The notes: generated by a model not told the origin, from the sequence alone. A DNA stretch of 64,000 nucleotides from Acanthococcus lagerstroemiae (GCA_031841125.1 CM063112.1:65120057-65184056); one strand, 5' to 3'. Numbered from the stretch's first letter, positions 25,301-35,605 are shown. A program made the numbers and translations.

Positions 25301-28300
25301 AGTACCATCGATAAGTGGAGTCGTTCGATATTGAAATAGGATCTGCTGCAACTTCTGGTGTAGATATGTTGGATTCTCAGATATCATCTTCTTGATTTTT
25401 GATTTCAGCGTTTGGACTGTTTTCTCAGCCATACCATTTGTTGATGGATGATTTGGTGGAGATGTGACAATTCTTCTGATATGAAGTACGATGCATTATC
25501 TGTAACCAGTGTATATGGTAAACCATGATTGGTGAACATCTCTTGAAACTTCTCAATAGTCGCTTCAGCTGTGAGTGCCTTCAGAATTATGAAAGCCTCA
25601 ACCCATTTTGAATATGCATTAATAACAATTAATGTGGTTTCCGTTAATCGGACCAGCGTAATCCACATGAATGCGTTGCCATACTGCTGTTGGCTCTTCC
25701 CAATGATGACTTGGTGCCTTAGTTGGCTCGCGTTAATTATTGGCACAGGCTTCACAGGATTTCACCATTGACTCAATATCGCTATCAATTTTCTCCCAGT
25801 GGCATATGGAGCGTGCAATTGCTTTCATCTTTGTAATACCACACTGGGTGTGATGTAGTTCCTTCAATACGTAACTTTGGAAACTCTCAGGTATAACTAC
25901 TCGTTGCCCTCTCATAATAATTCCATTATAATATAAGGAAAATTCAGTGTGGGAATTTTTTATGGATTACAATTCTTTATTAATCAATTTTTGATCTTTT
26001 TCTATAACTTCTCTCAGCTCCTTGACTGTCACTGTTTTATACTGACCAGTTCCTATTTGGTTAATCGAAATTTCATAAACGCAGTCGGTCCCATCAACTA
26101 TTTTGTCATTATCTTCCTTTATTGGTAGACGCAATAAGTAGTCAACATTACTGTGTTTCTTCCCTTCTCGATATACAATATTGTACTCGAATTGGCGCAA
26201 ATGCAAGGCATAGCAAAGTTGACGTTGCGATGCTATGGATGGTAGATGCTTATCTGGGTTGAATACTTATATATAAACTGGAGTGGCTTATATCTGTTAC
26301 TAAGGTGAAATGACGGCCATATAAGAAGTATTGATATAGCTTTTTGGTGGCCCAGAAGATAGCTGTTGCTTCTCGATCAATATAAGCATAATTCTGTTCG
26401 GCTTTAGTTAGTGAATGCGAGTAATAACCAATTGGACAGTGTCGACCATTAACTTTATGCGATAAAATAGCACCTAATCCATATGGGCTAGCATCAGTCT
26501 CTAAGAATAGAGGTAAATTGGGATTATACATTATAAGCGTATTCGAGCTAGATAGCTGTTCCTTTATCTTCTTGAAAGATTGCTCACACTCCTGGGACCA
26601 CACAAATTCAGCTTCTTGATGGAGCAGGTTATGAAGTGGGTGTAAGATCATAGCTGCATCTTAACCCTCTGGATAGATGAGTTCTTTGTTATAGACGCGA
26701 AAACGAATGTTTGGACACGGAATTAACGGACGCGAGATTCTCAATTCATCATATTGATGTCTGGGCATCGTTGAAGCTGGGGTACCAGTATCGAGTTCGA
26801 ACTTTTTCTTTTTATTAGTTATTACACAAACGAACCGAAACAAGGATTTTCTCACTTGTGTCCGAATCGAAAAACGAATTAAGATCATAAATTACTTCAT
26901 CTTTGGTTGCTGTGATTTGATTGATATCACATTCTCAGAATCATCGAATCTTCGTGAATACTGCTGCTTCAAAACAGAGTTAATATCTTTAGTATTCTTC
27001 GAATTACGCTTTGATAACGTAATACATACTTTCGACGGATGTCCTCTTAATCTACATTCATTGCAGTGTAGTTTTACTCATACTTTGCTGTGATTATTCT
27101 TACCACATGCTAGACAGCAATCAGCCAGTTTCAACTCTTTCAATAGCGCTGGATCGAACAGATTTCTCGAGTTTGGAGTACGCTTGTCGTGATGACGCCT
27201 CCTACTCTGGCTTCTATGTCGCGAAGGAGAGCTCTTACAATAATCTTGCTTCTTGTTCTGTTTGGAAGGGTGTTTCTCACGTGATAATCGATGTACGGAT
27301 GCATCATCTTGATTTGTGGACTTGAAATCTTCAGTATTCTCCTTCCTGGCAGCTTCCAAGGCTGTTGCTGCATCTAATGTTTGCGTTAACCTAGTATCTG
27401 CATCCATCTGGAGCAACTTCTCTCGAATATGGGTATCTTTAACGTCTCGAATAAACTGTGCTTGAAATACTGCATCAAACGTTTCTGAACAATCTTCCGC
27501 CGTACATACCCATTCACATCGTTGGCCAATTAGCTTCAACGCGGAGATATAATCTGAGACAGATTCATTCGCCTTTTGAATTCTAGATAGAAATCAATGA
27601 CGTTCTGTTTGTACGTTGATTTTTGCATCGTGGCGTTTTTGTAGGAGATCTAGGATCTCTGAATACTCAATATCAGCGATTTTGCGGTCACCAATATCGG
27701 ATTTTAGCTCGTTGTAGACAGCCGATAAGAATGGTCTTCATTGAATGCATTCTCTTCTACCTGTTCTTGGGATGTTTCCTCTTCATTCTCATCTGATTGT
27801 GGGTGGATGATACCACGTGTATCCAGATAATTTTCGAATCCCTCGTAGTAGGCGCTGAACTCCTCTTCTTTCGGATCGAATTTATCGAATGAGATATTAT
27901 GACTTACGACGACCGTATTCGCTTGTGGGCTTTGCTTCTTTCGAAGCAGCTGAATAGCTTCGCCTTGTGCTTGGAGGGTACTCATGATAGAGGAGAGCGC
28001 CTCCTTGGTCGTCATGCTGGATAGCGTTCTTGAATGTTGTGATAGACAGACATATAAAAATCGTTAAAAAATGGAAAAACGTGGCGAAAAGTAAAATAAC
28101 ATACTATTTCTTCTTCTTATCCCATTTTCGTCGCCAATTTGCTATGAACTGTTGATACCTTAGACAAGGGGTTCCCAACAAAAAAATTTTCAAGGACCCC
28201 TGAAAAAATCCCTATAATTTCAAGGACCCCATATGTATATAATGCATTTAAATATACTTCAAATTTGCTAAAACTGTCAAATTCCTGACGAACAAAACAT

Positions 28301-31300
28301 TTTCGGATCAGCTCGCGGACCCCCGGAGGTCTGCGGACCACCTGTTGGGAACCACTGCCTTAGACAATAGAGAATGGACTGGTAATAGTGATAAGAATTA
28401 CACAGGTTTAAATGGAGCACCGTTGAATGTAAACAAAGGCAATTTGCCCTGTTTGTAGTTATATCTATAAATATAGTACCTGTATAGTTATACGGGACGT
28501 TAGATTTCTTCAAGGCAAATTGCCTCTGTTTACATTCAACTTTTCTCGACTATTACCAGTCCATATAACGTAGTTATATCTATAAAGTCAAAGGTTGATA
28601 CAGAAGAATGCTTCATTATGATACGGATAACATCTAAAGTGATAATATACAATCTCAGTGTTGCCATATACAGCATTAGTGTGCGGTTATAGTGGAGCGT
28701 AGCGAAGAGGGCGTAGTTGAGCGACGATACGTCGGGTGGGCAGGAGCGGTGAGGGGGGGGGAGCAGCGCGTAGCCGCGATTTGAAGAATGGTAATTATTC
28801 TGGGTTTATCAACGCTGCAAGTTTATACCTCATTTCATCATTACAAACTTGCTGAAAAGAAGATACGAGCATCAGTAGTCTGTTTTGGAGCATCAATTTT
28901 GACTAGTACTATTTTTGTTAATAAATTTATCTATTAGGTACATATATAATATAATGTTAAATACAGTTAGGTTTGTGATTCGTACATCCCTTTTCCTGAC
29001 ATTGGAACAGTGGGTTCGCAATTGGTAAGTGTACATTTCTGCGTTCAGGAGAACCGGTTTGCAATTCGTCTATCTTTTACCCCTTCGGTTGGTAATTCAT
29101 ACGCGCCCTATTCGACCACTTACAGCATAGCTGATCGGAAAGATACAATTGAAGTGGACCCCAAGTTCGCTAATTCAGGACAAGTAAGGTAAATTAGTTC
29201 TACCTTCAAATCCTTGTGTTTAGCCATCTGCTTGAAAATACCTCGTCGCAGATTATCTTTGTTGGCAAAATTCAAACCGGCGACGATATGTAAAATCAGC
29301 ACTCCCGGAACATGTTCAGCCTGCAACAAACGTGACGCGCATATCGCGCTTTTTACAGAGTCTCTATTTATTACCTATTCTTCGACATTTGCACGCTAAT
29401 GCGCAAACAGTGGCCGAGTGACATAGCTAAAACTGTGACTCGGCCTCCAGCGTTTACTAGACAAATTTTTCGCTGTCTCTGGCTGATTTGTCTCCACTGC
29501 CTAGCTGGTTTTCTGTCGCCGCACCGATGCCCTCGCAACATCAATATTACTAATGCTAGCCGCCTACGCTCACGAACAGCAATTCAAATATTTGTTACAA
29601 TATTATTCGATCGCGTTTTGCATAAATATTATCGCTCATTTTGAGAACAAAAACGAGAATAAAATGATATCGAACTTGTAAATGATTATACACGCAGAAA
29701 CCAACTGTACTCGTAAAGCAGAAGAAGCGCGTACGAAACATTACATCCAAAATCAGCTCAACATTCGCAGGAGTGGAGGAATACCGACTATACGAGAGTA
29801 CTTTACGAATAAACTGAGAATCGCCGCGCTGCACTTACCGACTGGTAACTATCTTTTTCCACGTACACGTCGGTACGCGGTATATTGCCGAGAACCCTGA
29901 TTTTGATTTTCTGCCCGAGAATCACGATATGCAGCAACGAGGTCAAAACGCCGACACACAAGCCGATATCGATGTCGATCAGCGTCACTGCACAAAATGT
30001 AACCAGCCAGATGCAGCTATCCGCTTTTGACTGCCGCCACGCGCTAAACGGATCGCTCAAATGAACTAACATGCCCTTCATGGCGGCGAATATGATTCCT
30101 GTCAAAACACACTGGAAATTAACAGTTTAATTACGAGACAGTATGGGCGAAAACGCGTGTCAAAATTCGGACGGTAAGCTCAACAGGCGATTCGATCGAA
30201 TGGCTCCGATAACCCTTATGGGCATCTTGCAAAAATGCAGGTACGATTGGTCGGTACCTAGGCGCGCAAAAAGCTCCCATCTCGTATTTCAGTTCTCCAA
30301 CTTGACAATCTTTCTGGGATGACCGACCAAGACAATCGATGGTAAGGTTACATAAGGCAGAGCTGGCGGGCACCTGAACTGATCATTTACCCAGCTGCTA
30401 CACATCGTATCACCTTCAACTCTTATCATCACCATCCAGAAAACGTTGCGTTCCGTTCAAGTTCGAAGGCCGAAACGCAGCTATATGCGTATGCATCCGC
30501 TAATAGCCTTACGAAAACTTGTACACCTAAAAGATCGGGACTATACCGCACCATCGACGTCGAGTAGTGTCGACAATACATATTTTCAGTTCTAGATTCG
30601 CGTTATGTATTTTACTTACTTCCGTACACGCGAACAAAGCGAACGGATGATAGGGTTATTTCCTTTCGATGGAATCCACGAATCAACGCGGTCGTTACAA
30701 TGTTCTAGTCAAACTTACGTGAGGCAATGGCTGAAAGAACGGTCCGATGAACAACATCACGATGGAAAGAAACCCGCAAGAAACGATGCTCGCCAACTGC
30801 GATCGTCCACCAGCAGAATCCTGAATCAAGGTACGCGACAAAGATGCGGCAAACGGCGCGCAAGAAAAGAAGGCGCCGAATATGTTCGCCATACCCTGCA
30901 ACAGTAAACGAAGAATGATTTAAACCGGCGATGAAATGTCTACACGATAAACACGAGCGTTGCTGATTCAAAGTTTAACATTGCCGCGACACGGGACGAG
31001 AATATGCCTCGCAGTTTTCTAGTCTTACGAAGACGAGAAACGTGCTCGTGCATCCGAACGATACAACCAACGCGAAAACTCCGGACTCGCTCGTATCGAA
31101 AGGAATATTTAACGTACTATGTGGGGTTCACGAGTTTCAGCATTTTCCGCGTAGAACCACACAATATGTACGAAGTCGACGTTATCTCGTTCAGGCGCCG
31201 AGATCACTACGAGATTTTCTAGTATTCCGCGTTTTTCTCGCAGCTATGAGACGAGACGAGACGGGAAAGCTCGACCCATATTGCACGAGTACAAATAATA

Positions 31301-34300
31301 CGAGCGTAATACACGACACGAACTAAAATGTGAATAGCGAACGGTAGTCTTATGTTAGAGTGACAATGACAAGGAACTAACAGATGCCAGTAGTTCTTGA
31401 TTAGCATTCACACGGTATTTATGTTTCTCCGCAAAAATAGTGGCCATAGAAATGTTAATCGAGAATGAGATGACAGCGATGACGAAACCGTTAATAACCA
31501 GTTTCGGTAACAAATTGATCGGCGGAACAGCGGGCGCAGGAAACCTGAAAAGTAAACGTTATTCGTAAGGTTGCGATAAATATTGCCACTAACTAAAAAC
31601 TATAAGAGCGAAGATCAAATTTAATACCTATGAACGCTATACCTACTTGCGTTCAGGATCTCTCACGTCAACGAGCATCCAGATAATATTTAGAAAAACT
31701 AAGTCGTCCGAATTTGTAAAGAATAAATAGAGCGACACGCAAACTTACCCAAGAGGAAGATCTCCGACAGTAGTAAGACCGAATTTAGTTGGTAACTCGA
31801 GGTGTTTTGATAACAGCGTTCCGGAAACGATGATTATCAACTCGGTCGGGATGGCGATAGGAACCTTTTTACCGATTTTCTCCTGTGAAAAATTAAAATA
31901 TAAAGGTTGAAACGAAAGAGTCATCGAGTAGGTTAAACTAGTAAAATTTAAATTGGTTTCGCGCTTACCTTTAAATATAGTTGGTACGTCAACAGCGTAA
32001 TGGTAACTGAAATGGTAGCGATAAATGCGACGTAGTTAGTAAGCGATATATTTTTCAATACATCCGTTACGGTCTGAAAACGAAAATTACGTCGCGTGAT
32101 TAACGCGTAACAGCCGGTAAGCTTTCCAATCATCACGTCTATAATACGAGTATTATTCGCTCATATGTACGCGTCGTCCGGCTCTTTTGGTTCAAATTTA
32201 TTTCGACAGCCGACGCGCATTTAAACGCGATTAGAGATGAGCGATTCCGAACGGTACCTACAAAGTGAGCTCTACAAAGATACAGATCATTCGCCTATTC
32301 GAATTACATAACGGCACCTTCGTAGACCTTCCAGTAAACAGATACGACCGCGTTTATCGCCAACAAGTGTAAGGAAAGAGAAGACAGCGCGGTCTACACA
32401 TTTATTAAAAGGCTAACGGTTGACTTGTAAGGTCTACGGGTACAGATGGAATCATTTTCCAATTCATTTAGCAATCGATGTGTTCGCGCGTATACTTACG
32501 CGTACGTCGGCAATATAAGGACGGAATGATTGACAAGCCTGACCCAGCTGATTCCATTTTTAATGCTAGCTAGTACTTACTCGAAGAAGCTTTAATGAAC
32601 GAATTCAACGATGCGACGAAAAGTGATAAATTAATCGTCGGAAATGGAACCTGCGAGGGTTTTCCAGTTTTGTTTTGCCTAAAGTCCGATATAAACGCGC
32701 GATCAGCCGATCACAAAACGAATTTGATAACGACTCTAATTACACACACTGAAGTGGGAGAAAACGCGTACAGCGGCGAATCCGGATGTCGGATGCATAT
32801 ATATACTTTTGCTCATTCGCGACCTTGTAGCGAATTCTCAAAATCACATGTTCGATTTAGTCGTACGCTGCAAACAAAATTGTCAGGCACTGCGAACTAT
32901 ACCTATTCGAGAACAGTTACAAGTAAAGCCAAACTCGTTCGAATCGAATTAGTCGCAACTTTCTCCGACAAACCAGCAACATCAAACTTAATCACTTTCG
33001 CTGGTTCGACGCCACTTAAACGTGATTAGGTCGCGACTCACGCGAGATTAGTTTCGCACCTATATCCACTCTCGAATAGAGTTTTCTGAGTCAGTTAAAC
33101 GATCTTTGCTGCGGCGTACGATGACTACCGTGAGTTACCTACTCGTACGAAGTTACTTACATATACAACTTGTAACGAACCACTATGTTTGGGCAACCGG
33201 AGGCCGAACAAATGTTTAAACTGCGAGGTAATTACTATGAAGGCGGTACCAGTAACAAGTCCGCTGATCAGTTGTTCCGATAAAATCACGCTTAACGAAC
33301 CGAGTCTGAGTACACCTAACGTTATCTGAAACAATAAAAAATAAATTAAAATTAAAAAATTAGGGGGGAAAACGCTTTCGAACATAGACGACCAACACGT
33401 TCGGAAATACTCGTAGGAGGCGATAGGACGCCCTGAACGCGTATACCTAGGGACGGAGATATATATCCATCTATGTACTTATACACTTACCTTTCAACTT
33501 CAGATAACTTACCGTCGAGTACCCGTACAATTTTGAATTCGGCACCGACGCCACGGGTTATTCGAACCGAATCTTTTACGTGCAGAGAAGGAGATAGGTA
33601 CCTACTCGTAAGTATAAAAACGAACGACTCCGGAACAACTCAGCTTATATTATTGGGTACCAACGCAGGCACTCGCTCGCAGTTTGTAAAAATTCAAAAC
33701 GTAAGTATCTATCGGCGAGACTCGCGATACTTTTCAATCAATAGTGGCGGCCATTTGATACGAAAGTGGAATCCGTACGTTATTATCGTACACCAAACTT
33801 TCTTATCCTATACCTAAAATATATTCGCGAGTTCCACGAATCACCAACGAGCGAACAAACGTCTAGCAATTTTTTCTGGGGAGCATGAAATTTTGTAAGC
33901 TTTGGAAAGAGGACCTTCTCCCTCTAAACACGGAATTCGATTTTTTACGAAGTTTTGAAAAAAAGCACTTCGTAAAACATAATACGTAGTATTAATTTGG
34001 AGAAAAACGACGGAATGAAAATTTCATTTTGATCGATGAATGCGACGACGTGTGAAACTAAGTACGCTACATTCGTAGTTCACAGTCATTTACGAGATGA
34101 ATTAACGGCCTGGTTAACGTCATTGAAAATCGAAAAAGGAAGAAGTCTGCGTAAAAGTAAAAGGACTTCGGCGCCAAAAACCGCACGCAACGAGCGCGGT
34201 TTCGAAAATTTTAAATTTCATCGGCGTTCCCATCACTGTGGCCGTCCCCGATAAAGTCGTACGGTCTTCAACGTGCGGTAGCTTTCTGCTTGTTGCGTCA

Positions 34301-35605
34301 CATACGCATAAACAGATATCTAGAAATAAATAATGGAGATAAAATTACAGAACGAAAGCTTACTTGCCAAAGACCGACGGCGATGCACAAGGCGGTCGTA
34401 ATTTGTATCGCGGTGAACGGAACTCCGTGGTCATCAACGTATTTCTCGTTATTAGCCAACTCAGCTACCGATTTACCAGCCATTATGCAGATCACCGCAA
34501 ATGTGCCTACGGAAACACGATATCGAAGAATCAATCGATTATTCGTACACCGTATTACGTGTAATACGCGCTCCGCAACTGCGATACCTACGCAGACTAC
34601 ATATTCCGTAGTACGTAGGTTTCGAGTGTGAACAAATGAGATGGTTCGATACAGTAGACAGATATGGCTAACAAAACGGTGCTAGGTACAAAAGTACGTA
34701 AGTACGAATTTTATAAAAGTAAACCCCAATAGACTTACATATGTTTGTCTATACGTACCCATAGAGAGTTGTCTAGAAGTGCCCATTACAGCGTACACGA
34801 GTACCGGGAAAAAGGCCATATAGATACCGACTATCGGGGGAACGCCCGCGAGTATCGAGTACGCGAGACCTGTCGAAACAAAAAATATTACCCAACCAGG
34901 CTACACAAGATGATGGACGAGCAAACGACGACGACTACAGCCTCATTATTCGTACTCGTAGCTAGGTATGTACTTACTATTTACACGCAGCATAGATTTA
35001 CCTTGTGGGATATGCATAATTGCCACGGTTAGGCCTGAAACTATATCGTGAAATAAATCCGTATGCCATTTGTACTTCGGTAACCATTGAAACATCGGGA
35101 AAATTGACGCGATCATTCTCAACACACTCATTTTCTTCTTTCGATTATCCAGTCTTTCTAGTACGCCTGTATTCAATGTACGAATTTCAATGCAAATTAA
35201 TCTGGTATTTTCAATTACGGCGCATTTACATTTATTTTGCACGTAAGACGCTCCGACGGCAGAAGTAGTACGGTACATATAATAAAGATTCATATCATTT
35301 CACAAAAAAAAAAGTGTAAAGCGCGTTTGTCTTTTTTAAAATTAACGACCACGCGTTAATTGTTTAGAACTTTAGATATTGTTTTTCCTCCTCGATTAGA
35401 CGTCGCAAGTAACTAGCAAAAAAAAAAAAACTAGTAATAGTAGGAACACACGAGGGTTGCGAGTTTTTTAGACCCACCTGGTTTCGGGCATTCCTTATAA
35501 AGATACATTTCGTCGAAATCTTTTTGGGCGAATGAATAATTGTGATTTAGCCGTTCATCTTGCGCGTACGGATCGTACAGCGTCCCCGCCAGCTGTAGCG
35601 GAACC
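22274..35605 (-). CDS. SLC26: SLC26-type anion transporter (sulfate permease family), 13 exons, 5' end incomplete
   Basis: This is a multi-pass membrane anion exchanger with a C-terminal cytoplasmic STAS domain. Exons in transcript order: 35605-35478, 35157-35002, 34869-34759, 34506-34364, 33325-33161, 32073-31969, 31882-31749, 31544-31382, 30895-30719, 30111-29839, 29320-29204, 22641-22515, 22380-22274. All have AG acceptors and GT donors, all phases fit, and no internal stop arises, giving about 634 residues. Family marks: FPMFQWLPKY before the first membrane span, LAGVPPIVGIYMAFFPVL, GTSRQLSMG, LSEQLISGLVTGTA, ASLSRT, DIDIGLCVGV, then a STAS domain with HVVLDFSAVSYVD. The first codons and promoter are not found; the frame at 35605 needs two bases from an upstream exon. 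The paralog (A5/A6/A11-like) cannot be settled by eye. Confidence 0.95.
22515..22641 (-). CDS. SLC26: SLC26 exon 12 (STAS core)
   Basis: It encodes WSHVVLDFSAVSYVDPSSAK and then LKSKHLILSLAKCS, the STAS DFSxxxxxD core and the following helix. Acceptor gtttcag, donor TTCAG|gtgagt. It joins exon 11 in phase 0; the variable loop seen in many vertebrate STAS domains is practically absent. Confidence 0.92.
23886..24464. mobile_element. hAT-like MITE rich in TTAGC words
   Basis: The left end AGAGGTGCTTAGCTAGCC is matched inverted by GGCTAAGCACCTCTG at the right. The flanks carry TTGCAGCT and TTGCAACT, a probable 8-bp target duplication with one mismatch. The interior repeats TTAGC/TAGCC many times near both ends. 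It contains a second MITE at 24067-24177. No transposase is present. Confidence 0.75.
24067..24177. mobile_element. 111-bp hAT MITE nested in the larger MITE
   Basis: The ends CAGGGATGGCAAACGAAAC and GTTTCGTTTGCCATCCCTG are perfect inverted repeats. The element is bounded by the exact 8-bp duplication CTTTTGAC (24059-24066 and 24178-24185). CAGGG ends and an 8-bp duplication are typical of hAT. The interior is dominated by TTTCGTT repeats. Confidence 0.92.
24465..24660. repeat. AGCTTTTGGC-rich repeat
   Basis: CTTCAGCTTTTGGCTTTTAGCTG near 24486 is echoed by CTTTTAGCTTTCGGCTTTTGGC near 24581, with CTGAACA at both sides. It is probably another small nonautonomous element; the ends are uncertain. 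Confidence 0.4.
24708..24805 (-). repeat. 3' LTR of the gypsy element
   Basis: A 98-bp terminal repeat starting TGCTGTATATGG and ending CATAGCA when read on the minus strand. It is preceded by a purine-rich AAATAGGGGTGAC, a likely polypurine tract. It matches the right-hand copy after that copy's insertion is removed. Confidence 0.85.
24868..24916. repeat. (TAA)n-rich microsatellite
   Basis: AATAATAAT runs in the short untranslated part between the integrase end and the polypurine tract of the gypsy element. Confidence 0.8.
25190..25915 (-). pseudogene. gypsy integrase, broken
   Basis: In transcript order: a zinc-binding domain (ELHHTQCGITKMKA then CEACANN, HHCC type), then a catalytic core with frame breaks (NAYSKWVEAF, FTNHGLPYTLVTDNASYF, a DN-type acidic site), then AEKTVQTLKSKI and RYTTP-like FQYRTTPLIDGTTP. 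Continuation toward 24940 shows a basic C-terminal tail. At least two shifts separate the parts. It belongs to the retroelement at this locus, not to a host gene. Confidence 0.9.
25967..26651 (-). pseudogene. gypsy RT thumb and RNase H, broken
   Basis: LHPLHNLLHQEAEFVW marks the end of the reverse transcriptase connection. TDASPYGLGAIL, YSHSLTKAEQNYAYIDREA and FTLVTD are RNase H motifs, with the catalytic Asp and Glu visible. A frameshift near 26260 precedes FEYNIVYREGKKHSNVDYLL, the end of the tether. The usual YxDD box is not found because the upstream domain is deleted. Confidence 0.9.
26661..26888 (-). pseudogene. gypsy aspartic protease fragment
   Basis: FELDTGTPASTMP contains the DTG catalytic triad of retroviral-type proteases, followed by RFRVYNKELIYPEG. 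The frame then stops and jumps directly to the RT thumb, so roughly the last part of the protease and the RT fingers and palm are absent. This is consistent with one internal deletion at about 26650-26662. Confidence 0.85.
27078..28015 (-). pseudogene. gypsy gag, broken
   Basis: The start at 28015 follows the primer-binding site by about 105 bp. The first part has FDKFDPKEEEFSAYYEGFE, typical of the Ty3/gypsy capsid N-terminus. After a shift near 27600 comes CSETFDAVFQAQFIRDV, a basic SR/HR-rich region and CLACGKNNHSKV, a zinc knuckle cut by a stop codon, with CNECRLRGHPSKVC beyond. It is nonfunctional as read. Confidence 0.88.
28119..28136 (-). other. Probable primer-binding site of the gypsy element
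   Basis: Three bases after the LTR end, the minus strand reads TGGCGACGAAAATGGG. TGG followed by GC-rich sequence fits complementarity to the CCA end of a host tRNA; the tRNA identity is not determined. Confidence 0.6.
28159..28593. mobile_element. MITE inserted in the gypsy LTR
   Basis: It is flanked by the exact 8-bp duplication GTTGATAC (28151-28158 and 28594-28601). The ends CTTAGACAATAG and (reverse of the right end) CTTTGACTTTATAG are imperfect inverted repeats. The inner arms ATGGACTGGTAATAG and CTATTACCAGTCCAT, and GGCAATTTGCC/GGCAAATTGCC, give a long fold-back. Its own length is about 235 bp once the nested element is taken out. An 8-bp duplication suggests hAT mobilisation. Confidence 0.85.
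28166..28357. mobile_element. 192-bp hAT MITE nested in the MITE in the LTR
   Basis: The ends AAGGGGTTCCCAACA and TGTTGGGAACCACTG are inverted repeats. The exact 8-bp duplication CCTTAGAC lies at 28158-28165 and 28358-28365. The interior contains GACCCC/GGGGTC-type words and CGGACCACC near the right end. The terminal pattern CAGTGGTTCCCAAC is a common hAT end. Confidence 0.92.
29204..29320 (-). CDS. SLC26: SLC26 exon 11 (first half of the STAS domain)
   Basis: It encodes AEHVPGVLILHIVAGLNFAN and KDNLRRGIFKQM, the first beta strands of STAS (xPGVxIxxxxxxLxFAN). 39 codons, phase 0; acceptor ttgttgcag, donor GAAG|gtagaa. It is followed by a 6.56-kb intron full of mobile elements. Confidence 0.93.
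29839..30111 (-). CDS. SLC26: SLC26 exon 10
   Basis: 91 codons, phase 0. GIIFAAMKGM, then WLVTFCAVTLIDIDIGLCVG (last membrane spans), then the linker into STAS with VLGNIPRTDVYV. Acceptor atttccag, donor AGTCG|gtaagt. Confidence 0.95.
30719..30895 (-). CDS. SLC26: SLC26 exon 9
   Basis: It encodes GMANIFGAFFSCAPFAASLS and RTLIQDSAGGRSQLASIVS, then a hydrophobic span ending FFQPLPH. G(M/V)ANxxGSFFxxxPxxxSLSR is diagnostic. 59 codons, phase 0 on both sides. Confidence 0.95.
31382..31544 (-). CDS. SLC26: SLC26 exon 8
   Basis: It encodes FPAPAVPPINLLPKL, a span (VIAVISFSINISMATIFA) and EKHKYRVNANQELLAS, the Asn-Gln-Glu-Leu signature of SLC26/SulP transporters. Acceptor acttttcag, donor ATCT|gttagt (GTTAGT donor). 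Confidence 0.95.
31749..31882 (-). CDS. SLC26: SLC26 exon 7
   Basis: It encodes EKIGKKVPIAIPTELIIIV and then ELPTKFGLTTVGDLPLG. The PIPxEL-type motif and the terminal VGxxPxG match the family. Acceptor tttcacag; it ends two bases into a Gly codon (TTGG|gtaagt). Confidence 0.93.
31969..32073 (-). CDS. SLC26: SLC26 exon 6
   Basis: 35 codons, phase 0 on both sides. TVTDVLKNISLTNYVAFIAT and then VTITLLTYQLYLK, an amphipathic segment followed by a membrane span as expected after exon 5. Acceptor gttttcag, donor AAAG|gtaagc. Confidence 0.92.
33161..33325 (-). CDS. SLC26: SLC26 exon 5
   Basis: It encodes ITLGVLRLGSLSVILSEQL and ISGLVTGTAFIVITSQFKHL, the strongly conserved LRLG...LSE..ISG..TGxA span pair, then FGLRLPKHSGSLQVVY. 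Both boundaries are in phase 0 (acceptor gtttcag, donor TATAT|gtaagt). Confidence 0.95.
34364..34506 (-). CDS. SLC26: SLC26 exon 4
   Basis: It encodes TFAVICIMAGKSVAEL, a hydrophilic loop (NNEKYVDDHG) and TAIQITTALCIAVGLWQ. Acceptor tttccgtag, donor GGCAA|gtaagc; it ends in phase 0. Confidence 0.92.
34759..34869 (-). CDS. SLC26: SLC26 exon 3
   Basis: It encodes LAYSILAGVPPIVGIY, FFPVLVYAVMGTSRQLSMG. This matches the conserved second and third membrane-span region, with the GTSRxxSxG signature. Acceptor tttcgacag, donor ATGG|gtacgt. Confidence 0.95.
35002..35157 (-). CDS. SLC26: SLC26 exon 2 (entry to the membrane domain)
   Basis: It encodes a basic stretch (RLDNRKKK), then IASIFPMFQWLPKYKW, then SGLTVAIMHIPQG, the classic start of the SLC26 transmembrane domain. 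Acceptor cgtactag, donor ACAAG|gtaaat. It joins exon 1 across a split Glu codon. Confidence 0.92.
35478..35605 (-). CDS. SLC26: SLC26 exon 1 of those found (N-terminal cytoplasmic tail)
   Basis: Acceptor tttctttgcag precedes 35605; donor CCAG|gtgggt follows 35478. It encodes VPLQLAGTLYDPYAQDERL and then FAQKDFDEMYLYKECPKP. The acidic/aromatic FDExYxY pattern sits where SLC26 N-tails carry it. The exon starts with the third base of a codon, so a coding exon upstream is expected. The first in-frame Met is in DFDEMY. Confidence 0.8.

Larger units (their letters stand above)
24708..28675 (-). mobile_element. Decayed Ty3/gypsy LTR retrotransposon
   Basis: Minus-strand element in the SLC26 intron. 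LTRs of about 95 bp begin TGCTGTATATGG and end TTCATAGCA (24708-24805 and 28140-28675 including insertions). The flanks TTAGG and TTAGT suggest a 5-bp target duplication with one change. In transcript order it has a TGGCGACG primer-binding site at 28136, gag with a zinc-knuckle region, an aspartic protease fragment with DTG, RNase H and integrase. The reverse transcriptase fingers and palm are missing. Stops and frameshifts interrupt every gene, so it cannot be autonomous. Confidence 0.93.
28140..28675 (-). repeat. 5' LTR of the gypsy element, split by nested MITEs
   Basis: The two LTR halves are 28602-28675 (plus the shared GTATCAAC) and 28140-28158. With the 443-bp insertion plus duplication removed, about 93 bp remain, colinear with the 3' LTR. 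Differences from the 3' LTR are few but include a small indel. Confidence 0.85.
22642..29203 (-). other. Large SLC26 intron hosting nested mobile elements
   Basis: This intron is about ten times longer than most others in the gene. It holds the MITE nest at 23886-24464 and the Ty3/gypsy element at 24708-28675. The remaining parts (22642-23885 and 28676-29203) show no exon with a compatible phase. One G-tract (28752-28761) and GC-rich sequence lie just beyond the retroelement. Confidence 0.85.

Noticed and set aside
27107..27325. Plus-strand open frame opposite gag
   Set aside because: It is antisense to the gypsy gag/zinc-knuckle region and has no independent support.
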